Shown here: positions 17,901 through 27,201 of the stretch, in pieces
Position numbering within the stretch: the first letter of the stretch is position 1
Layout of the letters: each line of letters begins with the position of its first letter
NCBI RefSeq assembly: GCF_047634455.1
Contig: NZ_JBLIAI010000019.1
Span: 1 to 44,985 of the forward strand
Origin: Maritalea sp047634455
GTDB taxonomy: Bacteria; Pseudomonadota; Alphaproteobacteria; Rhizobiales; Devosiaceae
Length of the DNA stretch: 44,985 bases
Reading direction: 5' to 3'
The notes under the pieces: generated by a model
The model's database searches: none
Told to the model about the DNA's origin: nothing
Seen by the model: only the letters and a program-made list of their open reading frames with translations
Program-made: the position numbers and the translations under genes

Positions 17901-18626
17901 TTGAACCGCCATTTTGTATTTTTGCCCGGCACACTGTTAAACGCCGACCAATTCGCGCCGCAGTTGAGGAAACTCTCATCAACACATACAGTCTCTGCAT
18001 TTGAATATGTTCGAAACTCTTGCAACTTGACGCGTAAAAACCTTATCGAGGTATGGGCGCAAGATAGTTTGGACTATGTCAAGAGCATTGGGCGCCCAGT
18101 TACGCTGTGTGGGCATTCGTTCGGCGGCATTATTGCTCAGATTGTCGCCTTTCAAAGACCGGAACTGATTGAACGTTTGGTGTTAGTGGAAACCAATTTT
18201 TGTTCGACTGACGGCCTCCTGGACACAGTTACCCTGCCGCTTGCAAAGCTGTTTTTGCGTTCAACACCTTGGCCACAGCTGAGAAAACACATTTTGAATG
18301 TGCACGGCCAGCACTCGTTTGAGGCAAAAATGTATTTGGAGGCGACCCTTTCGCCAACTCACGAACCAGCGTTTGCAAGAGACATTATGCGCGCAGCACT
18401 AGACTGGGGCGGCAAAGAAAAACTAAACCGAATTTTTCCGCCGACCGACATCATAGTTGGCGAGTTTTACGACAGAACGGCCAAGCAGGCAGAACATTTC
18501 CAAACATTGATTCCGAACGCACAACTTCACAAAATTGGCAAAGCTGGCCACCTTGTCAATCTTGATGCACCGGCCGCGTTCAACTCAATATTGCTACAAC
18601 AGGATGCCTCAGTTCTAGCCGCTTAG
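17901..18626 (+). CDS. Alpha/beta hydrolase
   Basis: This is a small single-domain alpha/beta hydrolase. It has an HFVFLPGT oxyanion-loop strand, the nucleophile elbow GHSFGG with its serine, an acidic residue after the IIVGEF strand, and the catalytic His in KAGHLVNLD. The frame is open from ATG 17832 and has another ATG at 17880, but neither has a ribosome site. I chose the TTG at 17901 because AAGGA lies seven bases before it and the family-like sequence starts there. This gives 241 residues. There is no operon partner; mobA follows 95 bases later. The substrate is unknown: ester, lactone and peptide hydrolases are all possible. Confidence 0.82.
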   Translation: MNRHFVFLPGTLLNADQFAPQLRKLSSTHTVSAFEYVRNSCNLTRKNLIEVWAQDSLDYVKSIGRPVTLCGHSFGGIIAQIVAFQRPELIERLVLVETNFCSTDGLLDTVTLPLAKLFLRSTPWPQLRKHILNVHGQHSFEAKMYLEATLSPTHEPAFARDIMRAALDWGGKEKLNRIFPPTDIIVGEFYDRTAKQAEHFQTLIPNAQLHKIGKAGHLVNLDAPAAFNSILLQQDASVLAA

Positions 18627-18721
18627 TTGGCCCGCCACTTCTCTTGTGAAGCATAAGCTGGATTTCCCTGCAAAATTCAAATAGGGAATAGAAAATCTAC
18701 AGTGCAGGATTGGAGGCGGAG

Positions 18722-19348
18722 ATGGCAGTATATTGTGTGATACTTGCTGGTGGCGGCGGTTTGCGCTTGGGCGGCGTCAACAAATCAGCAATCCGAATGG
18801 GTTCTGAAAATCTTGCCACAAGTGTCTATAATCGCCTAAATCCGCAATCTGACTTTTTATCAATCACAAACACCAATTTGGACGACAGTTCGGGTTTACC
18901 CCATGACGTCGCCAATTTAGTGGACGGTTTCACGCCACAAATCGGACCATTAGGTGGCATCTATGCGGGGTATTGCTGGGCAAAATCAATCGGTGGCGCT
19001 GACAATGAGGACTTCTTGTTGGTCGCGCCTGTCGACACACCTTGCTTTCCAACAGATTTTGTACGTAGGGCGCGCTCTGCGATTGGCGAAGCAGACGTTT
19101 TGGTCGCACGCTATGGTGATCAAGAATATCCCACGTGCAGTTTATGGCGCTTGGGCGCTGCATCAAGCATTGCATCGACACGTGGCAGTGCGCCGAATAA
19201 TTCAATCCGCTGCTATCTCGAAAATCTTGATGTCACATATCTAAATTTTGCGCCATATCACGTCGAAAACCCCTTTAAGAACGTCAACAAAATTAGCGAC
19301 TTAATCCACTTGGATCGCGGGGCTGCCAAAATTGTTGGGATGGCGTAA
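18722..19348 (+). CDS. mobA: Molybdenum cofactor guanylyltransferase-like protein (MobA family)
   Basis: This nucleotidyltransferase would attach GMP to molybdopterin to give the bis-MGD form. The nucleotide-binding loop reads ILAGGGGLRLGGVNKS; the GPLGGIYAG motif, the metal-binding VAPVDTPCFP segment and the C-terminal NVNKISDL (compare NVNTPEDL in MobA) follow. I chose ATG 18722, with GGAGG five bases upstream, rather than the TTG at 18710. The protein is 208 residues. No other cofactor genes are nearby. Related NTP-transferases (MocA, CMP transferases) are the main alternative. Confidence 0.82.
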   Translation: MAVYCVILAGGGGLRLGGVNKSAIRMGSENLATSVYNRLNPQSDFLSITNTNLDDSSGLPHDVANLVDGFTPQIGPLGGIYAGYCWAKSIGGADNEDFLLVAPVDTPCFPTDFVRRARSAIGEADVLVARYGDQEYPTCSLWRLGAASSIASTRGSAPNNSIRCYLENLDVTYLNFAPYHVENPFKNVNKISDLIHLDRGAAKIVGMA

Positions 19349-19438
19349 AAAAGTTCGAAAAATGGCGAGAAAGGTCTTGGCAAGCTCGCCCAAAACAGGT
19401 AAACCCCGTCTCACCTGATCATCAGGAACGTTTGGTGA

Positions 19439-19514
19439 TCCTCAGTAGCTCAGTTGGTAGAGCAAGCGGCTGTTAACCGCTTTGTCGCAAGTTCGAGTCT
19501 TGCCTGAGGAGCCA
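19439..19514 (+). tRNA. tRNA-Asn (anticodon GTT)
   Basis: The acceptor stem TCCTCAG (19439-19445) pairs with CTGAGGA (19504-19510). The discriminator is G and CCA is encoded (19512-19514). The D arm is AGCTCAGTTGGTAGAGC, the anticodon is GTT in CTGTTAA, and the T loop is GTTCGAGTC. Directly after it comes a short T-rich stretch that may end transcription. Confidence 0.97.
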
Positions 19515-19627
19515 AAACTTTTTCTCTCAAATTGATATCCATTGCGCCAAAAAGGTGCTGCGACATGTGACGCCATTTCGACGCGCACATTGGCAGCGCC
19601 TTCACCTAACTTGGCTATACTCCCGCG

Positions 19628-20440
19628 TTACTGTGACGCACGGTTTTGTGGGGACTTGAGCAACTGCCATGCTGCCAACGCCACACCAATCGCGACGACA
19701 CCAATCATAAGGCTTGCTAACGCGTTAATCTCTGGGCTTACGCCAAGACGGACTTTTGAGAAAATCACCATCGGTAAAGTCGACGCACCTGGTCCAGACA
19801 CAAAGCTTGCAATCACCAAGTCATCCAACGACAGGGTGAAAGAGAGCAGCCACCCGGACATCAGGGCCGGAGCAATCGTGGGCAGCGTAATGTCAAAAAA
19901 CACCCGAACTGGTTTTGCACCAAGGTCCCTCGCCGCTTCCTCAATCGACTCGTCCATGTCGCTCAAACGCGATTGCACGACAACGGCCACATAGGCCAAG
20001 CTGAACGTAGTGTGTGCGATAACGATGGTGGTAAAGCCGCGTCCAGAGGGCCAGCCAATCAATGATTCCATGGCCACAAAAAGCAGCAACAATGATAGTC
20101 CCGTGATCACTTCGGGCATCACCAGAGGTGCCGCTGTCATGCCACTTAAGAGCGGCTTGAACCAAAAGCGCCCCATCCGGGTGAGTATGAACGCCGCAAG
20201 CGTGCCGAGCACAAGTGCAAGGGACGCGCTGATGAATGCAATGCGAAGGCTGATCCATGCAGCACCTAAGATCTGCGGATCCTGCAAAAGCTCCCCGTAC
20301 CAGTGCGGCGAAAACCCGCCCCAAACCGTCACAAGCTTTGATTTGTTAAAGCTGAACACCACCAGGACGATGATGGGAATATAAAGAAACGCAAACCCCA
20401 GAAAAGTTGCAATCGGCAGGAAACTGAATCGTTTTTTCAT
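19628..20440 (-). CDS. potI: Polyamine ABC transporter permease (PotI/PotC type)
   Basis: This is the second inner-membrane permease of the polyamine importer, 270 residues with six predicted membrane helices. The first is FLPIATFLGFAFLYIPIIVLVVF, residues 5-27. The EAA loop that docks to the ATPase is EEAARDLGAKPVRVFFDITLP, about 171-191. It ends the operon puuA-puuB-potF-potG-potH-potI and starts nine bases after potH. Placement with a puuA/puuB pair favours putrescine over spermidine, but this is an inference. Confidence 0.93.
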   Translation of the reverse strand: MKKRFSFLPIATFLGFAFLYIPIIVLVVFSFNKSKLVTVWGGFSPHWYGELLQDPQILGAAWISLRIAFISASLALVLGTLAAFILTRMGRFWFKPLLSGMTAAPLVMPEVITGLSLLLLFVAMESLIGWPSGRGFTTIVIAHTTFSLAYVAVVVQSRLSDMDESIEEAARDLGAKPVRVFFDITLPTIAPALMSGWLLSFTLSLDDLVIASFVSGPGASTLPMVIFSKVRLGVSPEINALASLMIGVVAIGVALAAWQLLKSPQNRASQ

Positions 20441-20449
20441 AGTACGCTC

Positions 20450-21406
20450 CTACTTTGCACCTTGTTGATTGTTTTGGTTTTGTCCGGCTTGGGCCTTTTG
20501 CAACAGCACAATGGGCAGCACCAGCACCAGCAGCATGATGATGGCGACAGCGGATGCGGTTGGCCAATCGCGGTTTCGGAAAAACTCATCCCATAAGACA
20601 CGGCCAATCATGTTTGTGTCCGGCCCGCCAAGCAGCGCGGGAATGACAAACTCGCCCACAACTGGAATGAACACGAGCATACAGCCCGCCAGAACACCAG
20701 GAAGCGACAAAGGCAGCGTGATGGTCAGAAATGTTGTGAAAGGCTTTGCCCCTAGATCGCTCGAGGCTTCCAGCAAAGACCCATCAAGCTTCACCAAACT
20801 GGCATAAAGCGGCAATATCATGAAGGGCAGATAGGTATAAACAATCCCAATATAGACGGCAAAGTCGGTTTGCATCATCACAAGGGGCTCGTTGATGATG
20901 CCAAGGCTCATCAGCAAATTGTTGAGATACCCGTTGCCTTTGAGAATGCCGATCCAAGCATAAACACGCAACAAAAAGGACGTCCAAAATGGCATAATGA
21001 CCAACATCAGTAAGATATTGCGCCATTGGCCGCCAGCTCGAGCAATGAAATACGCCATCGGATAACCAGCAAGCAGAGCAAGGATTGTTGAGAAAAAGGC
21101 GATGCGCAGTGACGAGCCGTACGCCGCCAAATACAGTCCGTCTCCAACCAAATATTGGTAGCTCTGGAAACTGAAATTTATCGCAAAGCCGGATTCTGTG
21201 GCTTCGATTAGTTTCGAATAGGGAGGCCGCGCGATCATTGCCTCGGCAAAGGATATTTTGAGCACCACCGCAAAGGGAATGAGAAAGAACAGCAGAAGCC
21301 ACAAAGTTGGCACAGCGATTACAAGTCCACGCCCATTCAAGCCAAATTTTGCCAGCAGGTTTGCGGTGAATTTGTATGGTTTGGAAATCAAAATGGCCTG
21401 GATCAT
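20450..21406 (-). CDS. potH: Polyamine ABC transporter permease (PotH/PotB type)
   Basis: This is the first permease of the importer, 318 residues, with a long N-terminal first helix (VIAVPTLWLLLFFLIPFAVV), six membrane segments in all, and the EAA-like loop EASSDLGAKPFTTFLTITLP. The start overlaps the potG stop by four bases (ATGA), a sign of translational coupling. With PotI it forms the channel served by the PotG ATPase and PotF binding protein of this operon. Confidence 0.93.
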   Translation of the reverse strand: MIQAILISKPYKFTANLLAKFGLNGRGLVIAVPTLWLLLFFLIPFAVVLKISFAEAMIARPPYSKLIEATESGFAINFSFQSYQYLVGDGLYLAAYGSSLRIAFFSTILALLAGYPMAYFIARAGGQWRNILLMLVIMPFWTSFLLRVYAWIGILKGNGYLNNLLMSLGIINEPLVMMQTDFAVYIGIVYTYLPFMILPLYASLVKLDGSLLEASSDLGAKPFTTFLTITLPLSLPGVLAGCMLVFIPVVGEFVIPALLGGPDTNMIGRVLWDEFFRNRDWPTASAVAIIMLLVLVLPIVLLQKAQAGQNQNNQQGAK

Positions 21407-22545
21407 GATTGTAAAACCACACCTGCAGTTTCATCCCAGGTGACGTATGTTTCTTCGTCGCAGGAAAATGCTTCTTCGTCTCGACGAACACGATTGGATT
21501 GTGTTGCCTTAACAATTTTACCGCTATCCAGTCGAATTCTGAATACGCTCAAATTTCCCATGTAAGCAACATCTTCAACTGTACCTTTTAGAATATTTGC
21601 GTCGCCTTCGGGCCTCTTTCGGCTAAGAATTAATTTCTCCGGTCGTACCGCAAACCACAGCTTTTGATCTGGCGAACAGCTTACGCCGTGCCCTACGTGA
21701 ATGTCGCAGCCGGCCTCATCTGAGTGAATGCGCACAAAATCTTTGTCATCTTCTTTCACCCGTCCTTCGAACATATTCACAGACCCAATAAAATCTGCGA
21801 CGAAACGCGATGAAGGGTATTCGTAAATCTGTGGTGGTTCGCCAATCTGTACAATCTCGCCATAGTTCATCACCCCAATTCGGGTCGCAAGTGTCATGGC
21901 TTCTTCTTGGTCATGGGTCACAACAATAAATGTGATGCCCAGGCTCTCTTGGATATTGACGAGTTCGAATTGGGTCTCTTCGCGCAACTTTTTGTCGAGT
22001 GCGCCCAATGGCTCATCTAACAACAGCAGTTTTGGCCGTTTGATCAAAGAACGCGCCAAAGCAACACGCTGGCGTTGACCGCCTGAGAGCTGATCTGGCT
22101 TGCGTTTGCCAAAATCAGACATTTGGACCAGCGAAAGCATCTCGGCAACTTTGTCGCTGGTTTCTGCCCGGCTGACGCCGTCACGCCGCAAACCATAACC
22201 GATATTTTGTTCAACACTCATGTGGGGAAACAAAGCGTATGACTGAAACATCATATTGGTTGGGCGTTCATGCGAGGGTATGTTGGCCATGTCTTGGCCG
22301 TCGATTTCTATGGTGCCAGACGTTGGTGTTTCAAATCCCGCCAACATGCGCAGCAAAGTCGATTTGCCGCTTCCAGAGCCACCAAGCAAACAAAACAGTT
22401 CGCTTTGATAAACGTCCAAGCTGACATCGTCCACGGCAATGAAATCACCAAATTTCTTCGTTAAGCGATTTAAGCGGATAAACGGCTTTTCATTCGCTTC
22501 GCGCCAAGGTTTCTTTTCCCAGGCCAGTTGAGTTTGCATGGACAT
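21403..22545 (-). CDS. potG: Polyamine ABC transporter ATP-binding protein
   Basis: This is the energy-coupling subunit. Walker A is GGSGSGKST, the Q loop is MFQSYALFPHM, the signature is LSGGQRQRVALARSL, and Walker B is LLLLDEPLGALDKKLR, followed by the H-loop VTHDQEEAM. A C-terminal TOBE domain completes about 380 residues. The frame is open to 22638, inside the end of potF, but the ATG at 22545 follows a strong GGGGGGAA ribosome site and is preferred. It lies 65 bases after potF, the longest gap within this operon. Confidence 0.94.
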   Translation of the reverse strand: MSMQTQLAWEKKPWREANEKPFIRLNRLTKKFGDFIAVDDVSLDVYQSELFCLLGGSGSGKSTLLRMLAGFETPTSGTIEIDGQDMANIPSHERPTNMMFQSYALFPHMSVEQNIGYGLRRDGVSRAETSDKVAEMLSLVQMSDFGKRKPDQLSGGQRQRVALARSLIKRPKLLLLDEPLGALDKKLREETQFELVNIQESLGITFIVVTHDQEEAMTLATRIGVMNYGEIVQIGEPPQIYEYPSSRFVADFIGSVNMFEGRVKEDDKDFVRIHSDEAGCDIHVGHGVSCSPDQKLWFAVRPEKLILSRKRPEGDANILKGTVEDVAYMGNLSVFRIRLDSGKIVKATQSNRVRRDEEAFSCDEETYVTWDETAGVVLQS

Positions 22546-22610
22546 AGTTTCCCCCCAAAATTTATGCGAAAAGGGGGAGACGCGCGGCGCCTCCCCCCAA
22601 TTTTTGCAGC

Positions 22611-23696
22611 TTATTGACCGGTTTTGATTTTTGTCCAAAGTCCGGTGATCATGCGATCAGTCTTTTGCCCGTAAACTTTGGAACTCCAAAGATTTTTCTT
22701 GGCTTCCTCAGTTGGGAAAATGCCAGGGTCCGACGTGATTTCTTCATCAACCAGGGCCATAGATGCAGCGTTACCGTTTGCGTACCAAACATAGTTGGTA
22801 ATATCTGCGGTAATCTGCGCGTCCATCACAAAATTTATGAACTTGTGCGCAGCGTCTGGGTTTGGCGCATCAACAGGAATGGCCATCATGTCAAACCATT
22901 GCAGTGCACCTTCTTTGGGGATCACATACGCAATTTCAACACCATTATCAGCCTCTGCAGCGCGGGCCTGTGCTTGGAACACATCACCTGACCACCCTAC
23001 AGATACGCAAATATCGCCATTTGCGAGATCAGAAATATACTGAGATGAATGGAAATAGCGGATGTTGGGCCGAACCGTCATTAGAAGTTCAGCACCCTTT
23101 TCAAAATCAGCCTGCTCGGTTGATTGGGGGTCTAAGCCCAAATAGTTCATCGCGGCAGGCAACAGCTCTGTTGGCGCGTCTAGTACACTAATGCCACATG
23201 CGGCCAACTTCGATGAATATTCTGGGTTAAAGAGTAGCTCCCAACTATCGGTTGGTGCATCATCGCCCAAAATTTCTGCAATTTTCCCAACATTGTAACC
23301 AATGCCGGTGGTGCCCCACATATAAATCACAGAGTGCTCGTTGCCTGGGTCATAGCCCGCAGCGCCAGCCATCAAATCTTGGTCCATGTTTTTGAGATTT
23401 GGAAGTTTGCTGAAATCCAGTTTTTGGTACACGCCAGCCATGATTTGGCGCTGCAAGAAGTCAGACGTTGGGATCACAACATCATATCCGGCGCTGCCAG
23501 CGAGCATTTTTGCTTCGAGCACTTCGTTGCTGTCGTAAACATCATAGTTGACATCAATACCAGTTGCTTCGGTAAATTTGGCTATCGTGTCTTCTGCGAT
23601 ATAGTCTGACCAGTTATAGACATTTAGCGTTTCCGCCTGCGCGGCCACAGTGGTCGCCAATGCCATCAAAGGCACCACAATAAACTTGTTCTTCAT
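22611..23696 (-). CDS. potF: Polyamine ABC transporter periplasmic binding protein
   Basis: This is the periplasmic receptor for putrescine-type substrates. A signal peptide (KNKFIVVPLMALATTVAAQA, cut near residue 21) precedes the PotD/PotF-family start LNVYNWSDYIAEDTI. Other family segments are YDVVIPTSDFLQRQI, the Trp-containing VGWSGDVFQA and IPVDAPNPDAAHKFINFV. ATG 23696 has GGAG upstream, and the mature length (361 residues with signal) is normal. It begins 26 bases after puuB, so oxidase and transporter share a transcript. Spermidine versus putrescine preference is not decidable here. Confidence 0.93.
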   Translation of the reverse strand: MKNKFIVVPLMALATTVAAQAETLNVYNWSDYIAEDTIAKFTEATGIDVNYDVYDSNEVLEAKMLAGSAGYDVVIPTSDFLQRQIMAGVYQKLDFSKLPNLKNMDQDLMAGAAGYDPGNEHSVIYMWGTTGIGYNVGKIAEILGDDAPTDSWELLFNPEYSSKLAACGISVLDAPTELLPAAMNYLGLDPQSTEQADFEKGAELLMTVRPNIRYFHSSQYISDLANGDICVSVGWSGDVFQAQARAAEADNGVEIAYVIPKEGALQWFDMMAIPVDAPNPDAAHKFINFVMDAQITADITNYVWYANGNAASMALVDEEITSDPGIFPTEEAKKNLWSSKVYGQKTDRMITGLWTKIKTGQ

Positions 23697-23722
23697 CCAA
23701 CTTCTCCCTTTATCAGAACTGA

Positions 23723-25033
23723 TTAAATTCCCAGCTTGTCTTTCAGTGCGTAGTACCAGGACCCCAGTGTAGAATACGGCACACGAAGGAGCCTCCCTCC
23801 CGGAAATGGTATCCATGGTACGCTTGAAAACACATCAAATCGAGACAAATCACCATCGATTGCCTCTGCTAGTATCCGGCCGAACAGATGTGAGCCGGTA
23901 ACGCCATGTCCTGAATAGCCATGTGCGAAATAGGTATTGTTATTGAGCCGCCCCAATTGAGGGACGCGACTGAATGAGAGCGCAAAATTACCACTCCAGG
24001 CATAATCGATTTTTGAACTTGCCAGTTGAGGGAATATTTTGAGCATGTTTGGTCGCAATTTGCCCACAATATCTGTAGGGTCGGTGCCACCATAAACTGT
24101 ACCGCCACCGAACAATAAACGCTTATCGGCAGAAAGACGGTAATAATCCAATATGTATCTAACGTCTTCGATGCAGGTGTCAGTCGGCAAAATACTATTT
24201 GCCACGTCCTCCGACAACGGCTCGGTTGCCATAATTTGCGTCGATACCGGCATGACGCGAGACTTCAAACGCTTTGATGCGTCGCCAAGATAGGCGTTTC
24301 CACAAAAAACCAGTGTTTTGCAGCGCACAGTTCCGTTCGCCGTGCGAACAATGTGCCCGCCATCAATTTGCTGCGTGGACATAACACGCGATTTTTCGAA
24401 AATCGTTGCGCCCAAAGATTCAATTGCGGCAGCTTCGCCCAAAGCAAGATTTAGAGGGTGCATATGGGCACCTGAATGATCAACCATGCCACCAATATAG
24501 GCATCAGTTTTCACATATTCTGCGATCTGGCTTTTGTCCAAAAGCTCGTGATCGTTCATTCCATATTTTGACCAGAGGGCTTTTTTTGCCGACAATTCAG
24601 CCATCTGCTTTTCGGTGAAGGCCGCAAAAACATTTTTTTCCTTCAGATCACACTGGATATCGTATTTGGCGATGCATTCTCGGATAATTTTGCCGCCTTC
24701 GGTGACAAGCCCACCCACGAATTGTGCGAATTCATCGCCATAACGTTTTTGGATTGTGTCCAGACTTGCATTCAGCCCGTTGACGATTTGACCGCCATTT
24801 CGCCCTGAAGCACCCCACCCGACTTTTGCGCTCTCTAAAATGGCGACTTTGTAACCGCGCTCTAGGAGATGAAGTGCTGTTGAAAGTCCTGAATATCCCG
24901 CACCAACAACACAGATATCTGTGACAAACTCTCCCGCCAAAGCGGGTCGTTCGGGGGGCGGATTTGCCGACGCTGCATAGTAGGAACCAACATGTTCCTG
25001 ATCATCCAAGCGTTGACCTGCGAGGTTCATCAC
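23723..25033 (-). CDS. puuB: FAD-dependent amine oxidase, gamma-glutamylputrescine oxidase type (copy 1)
   Basis: This 436-residue DAO-family flavoprotein would oxidise gamma-glutamyl-putrescine to the aldehyde. The FAD fold is VVGAGYSGLSTALHLLERGY (residues 42-61) followed by VGWGASGRNGGQ, the hallmark of PuuB/OrdL-like oxidases. The C-terminal FAD contact is YFAHGYSGHGV. It overlaps the upstream puuA-like gene by four bases, so synthetase and oxidase are translationally coupled. A second, clearly homologous copy lies at 33523-34827. Substrate is inferred from context. Confidence 0.9.
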   Translation of the reverse strand: MMNLAGQRLDDQEHVGSYYAASANPPPERPALAGEFVTDICVVGAGYSGLSTALHLLERGYKVAILESAKVGWGASGRNGGQIVNGLNASLDTIQKRYGDEFAQFVGGLVTEGGKIIRECIAKYDIQCDLKEKNVFAAFTEKQMAELSAKKALWSKYGMNDHELLDKSQIAEYVKTDAYIGGMVDHSGAHMHPLNLALGEAAAIESLGATIFEKSRVMSTQQIDGGHIVRTANGTVRCKTLVFCGNAYLGDASKRLKSRVMPVSTQIMATEPLSEDVANSILPTDTCIEDVRYILDYYRLSADKRLLFGGGTVYGGTDPTDIVGKLRPNMLKIFPQLASSKIDYAWSGNFALSFSRVPQLGRLNNNTYFAHGYSGHGVTGSHLFGRILAEAIDGDLSRFDVFSSVPWIPFPGGRLLRVPYSTLGSWYYALKDKLGI

Positions 25034-26415
25034 ACGGTCTCCAAATAGCTAGCGAACTCTCGGTCAGTTACCTGCCGAAAAATGCCATTCAATTCCTGCT
25101 GCTTGCAGGAACGAAAATTCTCAATCATTTGATCGCTGAAAATCGTTGGCAGAATCTTTCCTTCACAGAAGGTGTCGATCGCGGCTTGCCAATTGGTCGG
25201 CATAAACGTTTCAGATTGCTCAAAGGCATTGCCAAAAACCGGAGGCATCGGAGACAATTTGTTTTTTATGCCATGCAGCGCCCCGCCCAATACAGCCGCC
25301 AAAACCAAATAGGGGTTGGTGTCGCCACCGGCCACGCGATGCTCTATCCGGCGTGCCTGATGGGGACCACCTGGAATGCGGATGGCTGCGGTGCGGTTTT
25401 CATACCCCCAAGAAATTCCTGTGGGTGCGTGGGTGTTTTCCGCAAACCGGCGATAAGAATTGTAATGGGGCGCAAAGATGAGCGTTGATTCTTCCATCGA
25501 TGCCAATAGTCCGGCGATTGCTGACTTCATCAGGTCACTGCCACCTTCTGTGCCATCGTCAAAAACATTGTTTCCGTCCTGATCAAGAAGAGAAAAATGC
25601 ATGTGAAATCCGTTGCCAGCCCGGTTGGTGTAGGGCTTTGCCATAAATGTCGCGGCCATACCGTGTTTTTGCGCAATTCCTTTGACCGCACGCTTAAAAT
25701 ACAAAGCATCATCGGCGGCCTTTAGCGCGTCGTCTTGGTGGTCAAGATTTACTTCAAATTGTCCAGCACCGCCTTCAGAAATCACTGCATCTGCTGGTAT
25801 GTTTTGCAGCATGCAAGAATCATAAAGTGCGTCCAAAAATTTCGAATTGTCGGCAATCGCGTCCAAAGAAAGCACATCGTTTTGGGAAAAATCGAGTTGC
25901 CGCGAGTTGGGCGGCGTCGGGCGGGGACCCGAATTGTCGACAAGGTAGAATTCCAATTCGGTTGCAACAACCGGCGTCAAACCCAGCTCTGTATATTTGC
26001 TCAACACTTCAGCCAGTGCGTTGCGTGGGTCACCAAGATAAGGCACCCCGCTATTGTCGTGCATTGTCACCGGGATTAAGGCCGTGGGTCGATCACTCCA
26101 ATCTAAGGGCACCGCACCGCGCGACGTCGCCAAACACACCCCGTCCTGATCGCCACTTGCCATCACAAGCGGGCTACCTTCGATGTCGTTACCCCAAATA
26201 TCGACGGAACAGGACGATGTGGGCATGCGAATACCCTCTTTGAGTACTTTTTCCAGAGACGCAGCAGCCAGACGTTTGCCGCGCAACAAGCCGTTGATAT
26301 CGCAAACACCCACGATCAAGTTCACATACTGGTTCGACTGACTCAATTCAAACTCCCCACCGACGGTCGGCAATATTTCAAATCTTTTTGGATATCTCAG
26401 AAAATGTGATATCAT
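25030..26415 (-). CDS. puuA: Glutamine synthetase-family protein, probable gamma-glutamylpolyamine synthetase (copy 1)
   Basis: This is a GS-fold ligase that would join glutamate to putrescine or a related amine using ATP. The catalytic-domain motifs are all present: EGGAGQFEVNLDH, NGFHMHFSLLD, YENRTAAIRIPGG and ARRIEHRVAGGDTNPYLVLA. The N-terminal part is short and PuuA-like (VCDINGLLRGKR), not a nitrogen-regulated GlnA with an adenylylation loop. The frame opens at a TTG at 26451; I use the ATG at 26415. A TTG near 26340 with a good GGAG is another possibility. First gene of the puuA-puuB-potFGHI operon, divergent from a GntR regulator. Confidence 0.88.
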   Translation of the reverse strand: MISHFLRYPKRFEILPTVGGEFELSQSNQYVNLIVGVCDINGLLRGKRLAAASLEKVLKEGIRMPTSSCSVDIWGNDIEGSPLVMASGDQDGVCLATSRGAVPLDWSDRPTALIPVTMHDNSGVPYLGDPRNALAEVLSKYTELGLTPVVATELEFYLVDNSGPRPTPPNSRQLDFSQNDVLSLDAIADNSKFLDALYDSCMLQNIPADAVISEGGAGQFEVNLDHQDDALKAADDALYFKRAVKGIAQKHGMAATFMAKPYTNRAGNGFHMHFSLLDQDGNNVFDDGTEGGSDLMKSAIAGLLASMEESTLIFAPHYNSYRRFAENTHAPTGISWGYENRTAAIRIPGGPHQARRIEHRVAGGDTNPYLVLAAVLGGALHGIKNKLSPMPPVFGNAFEQSETFMPTNWQAAIDTFCEGKILPTIFSDQMIENFRSCKQQELNGIFRQVTDREFASYLETV

Positions 26416-26472
26416 TTCTTGAAAACCTATCACTAATAGATAAATTGTCAATCAAATATAGAGGTGATATTG
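26404..26472. promoter_or_regulatory. Divergent control region between puuA-1 and gntR-1
   Basis: On the minus strand a TTGACA (26451-26446) stands 16 bases before TAGGTT, a possible puuA promoter. The hexamer GTGATA recurs here: inside GTGATATCA (26406-26414), as its complement TATCAC (26428-26433), and at 26464-26469. This suggests operator half-sites for the divergent GntR protein. The 13-mer ATTTGATTGACAA occurs on the minus strand at 26457-26445. Confidence 0.4.
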
Positions 26473-27201
26473 CCCTCCAGCATGACAAAAAAAGCCCAAA
26501 TTTCGGCCGACCGCAAAACATTCACACTTGTTGCAAGTGAACGCCCAAATGGGGTGACCACGCAAGAGCATATTTATCTCCAATTGCGAGATGCAATCAT
26601 GCTTGGTCGGTTCCGTCCAGGCATGTCTGTGACCATTCGCGGATTGGCAGAATTGTTGGAAACCAGCCCCACGCCGGTTCGTGAAGCTTTGCGACGTTTA
26701 TCTTCAGAAAACGGGCTAGAACTTTTACCAAACCGACGCATTGTGGTGCCACATATGACGGCAGAGCGTTTGGCAGAATTGATCGAGACGCGCGTAGAAT
26801 TGGAACGTTTTGCCGCCGTCCGCGCCCTGCCCTATATTGCCGACAAATTGATAGACGAATTAGAAGTGATCGACACCCGAATCGACAAAGCCGTTGTGGA
26901 GGGTGACCGCGACAGCCAAATTCGTGACAACCAGCTCTTTCACCGGAAAATCTACTGTGCAAATCCAGACACCATCACAATGCCGATGGTGGAAAGTGTC
27001 TGGCTGCAACTCGGACCGTTCTTGCGCATCGCACTGCGAGAAATGGGCGAGTTTTATATCATTGACCGTCACAAAGAAGCAGTTTCGGCCTTGCGCGCAC
27101 GCGACCCGGAAATGCTGCGCGCTGCCATTGAAGCAGATGTGCGTGATGGCGTCGGTCAACTTGGTCGCGACGCCATCGCCACCATCTTGAGTGAAAGCTA
27201 G
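26470..27201 (+). CDS. GntR-family transcriptional regulator with FCD domain (regulator 1)
   Basis: The N-terminal winged helix (about residues 30-100) contains LRDAIMLGRFRPGMSVTIRG and the recognition helix SPTPVREALRRLSSE. The C-terminal all-helical FCD ligand domain has the metal-ligand His in NQLFHRKIY. I chose the TTG at 26470 because AGAGGTGAT stands just before it; the GTG at 26464 and ATG at 26482 are alternatives. It is divergent from the puuA-puuB-pot operon and likely represses it, with a polyamine or gamma-glutamyl amine as effector. Its stop overlaps the convergent aldehyde dehydrogenase stop in a shared CTAG. It is homologous to the second regulator at 29728. Confidence 0.9.
   Translation: MPSSMTKKAQISADRKTFTLVASERPNGVTTQEHIYLQLRDAIMLGRFRPGMSVTIRGLAELLETSPTPVREALRRLSSENGLELLPNRRIVVPHMTAERLAELIETRVELERFAAVRALPYIADKLIDELEVIDTRIDKAVVEGDRDSQIRDNQLFHRKIYCANPDTITMPMVESVWLQLGPFLRIALREMGEFYIIDRHKEAVSALRARDPEMLRAAIEADVRDGVGQLGRDAIATILSES

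Noticed and set aside
27198..27201. Shared CTAG stop codons of gntR-1 and the aldehyde dehydrogenase
   Set aside because: Convergent stop overlaps of this kind are common in compact genomes and need no special explanation.
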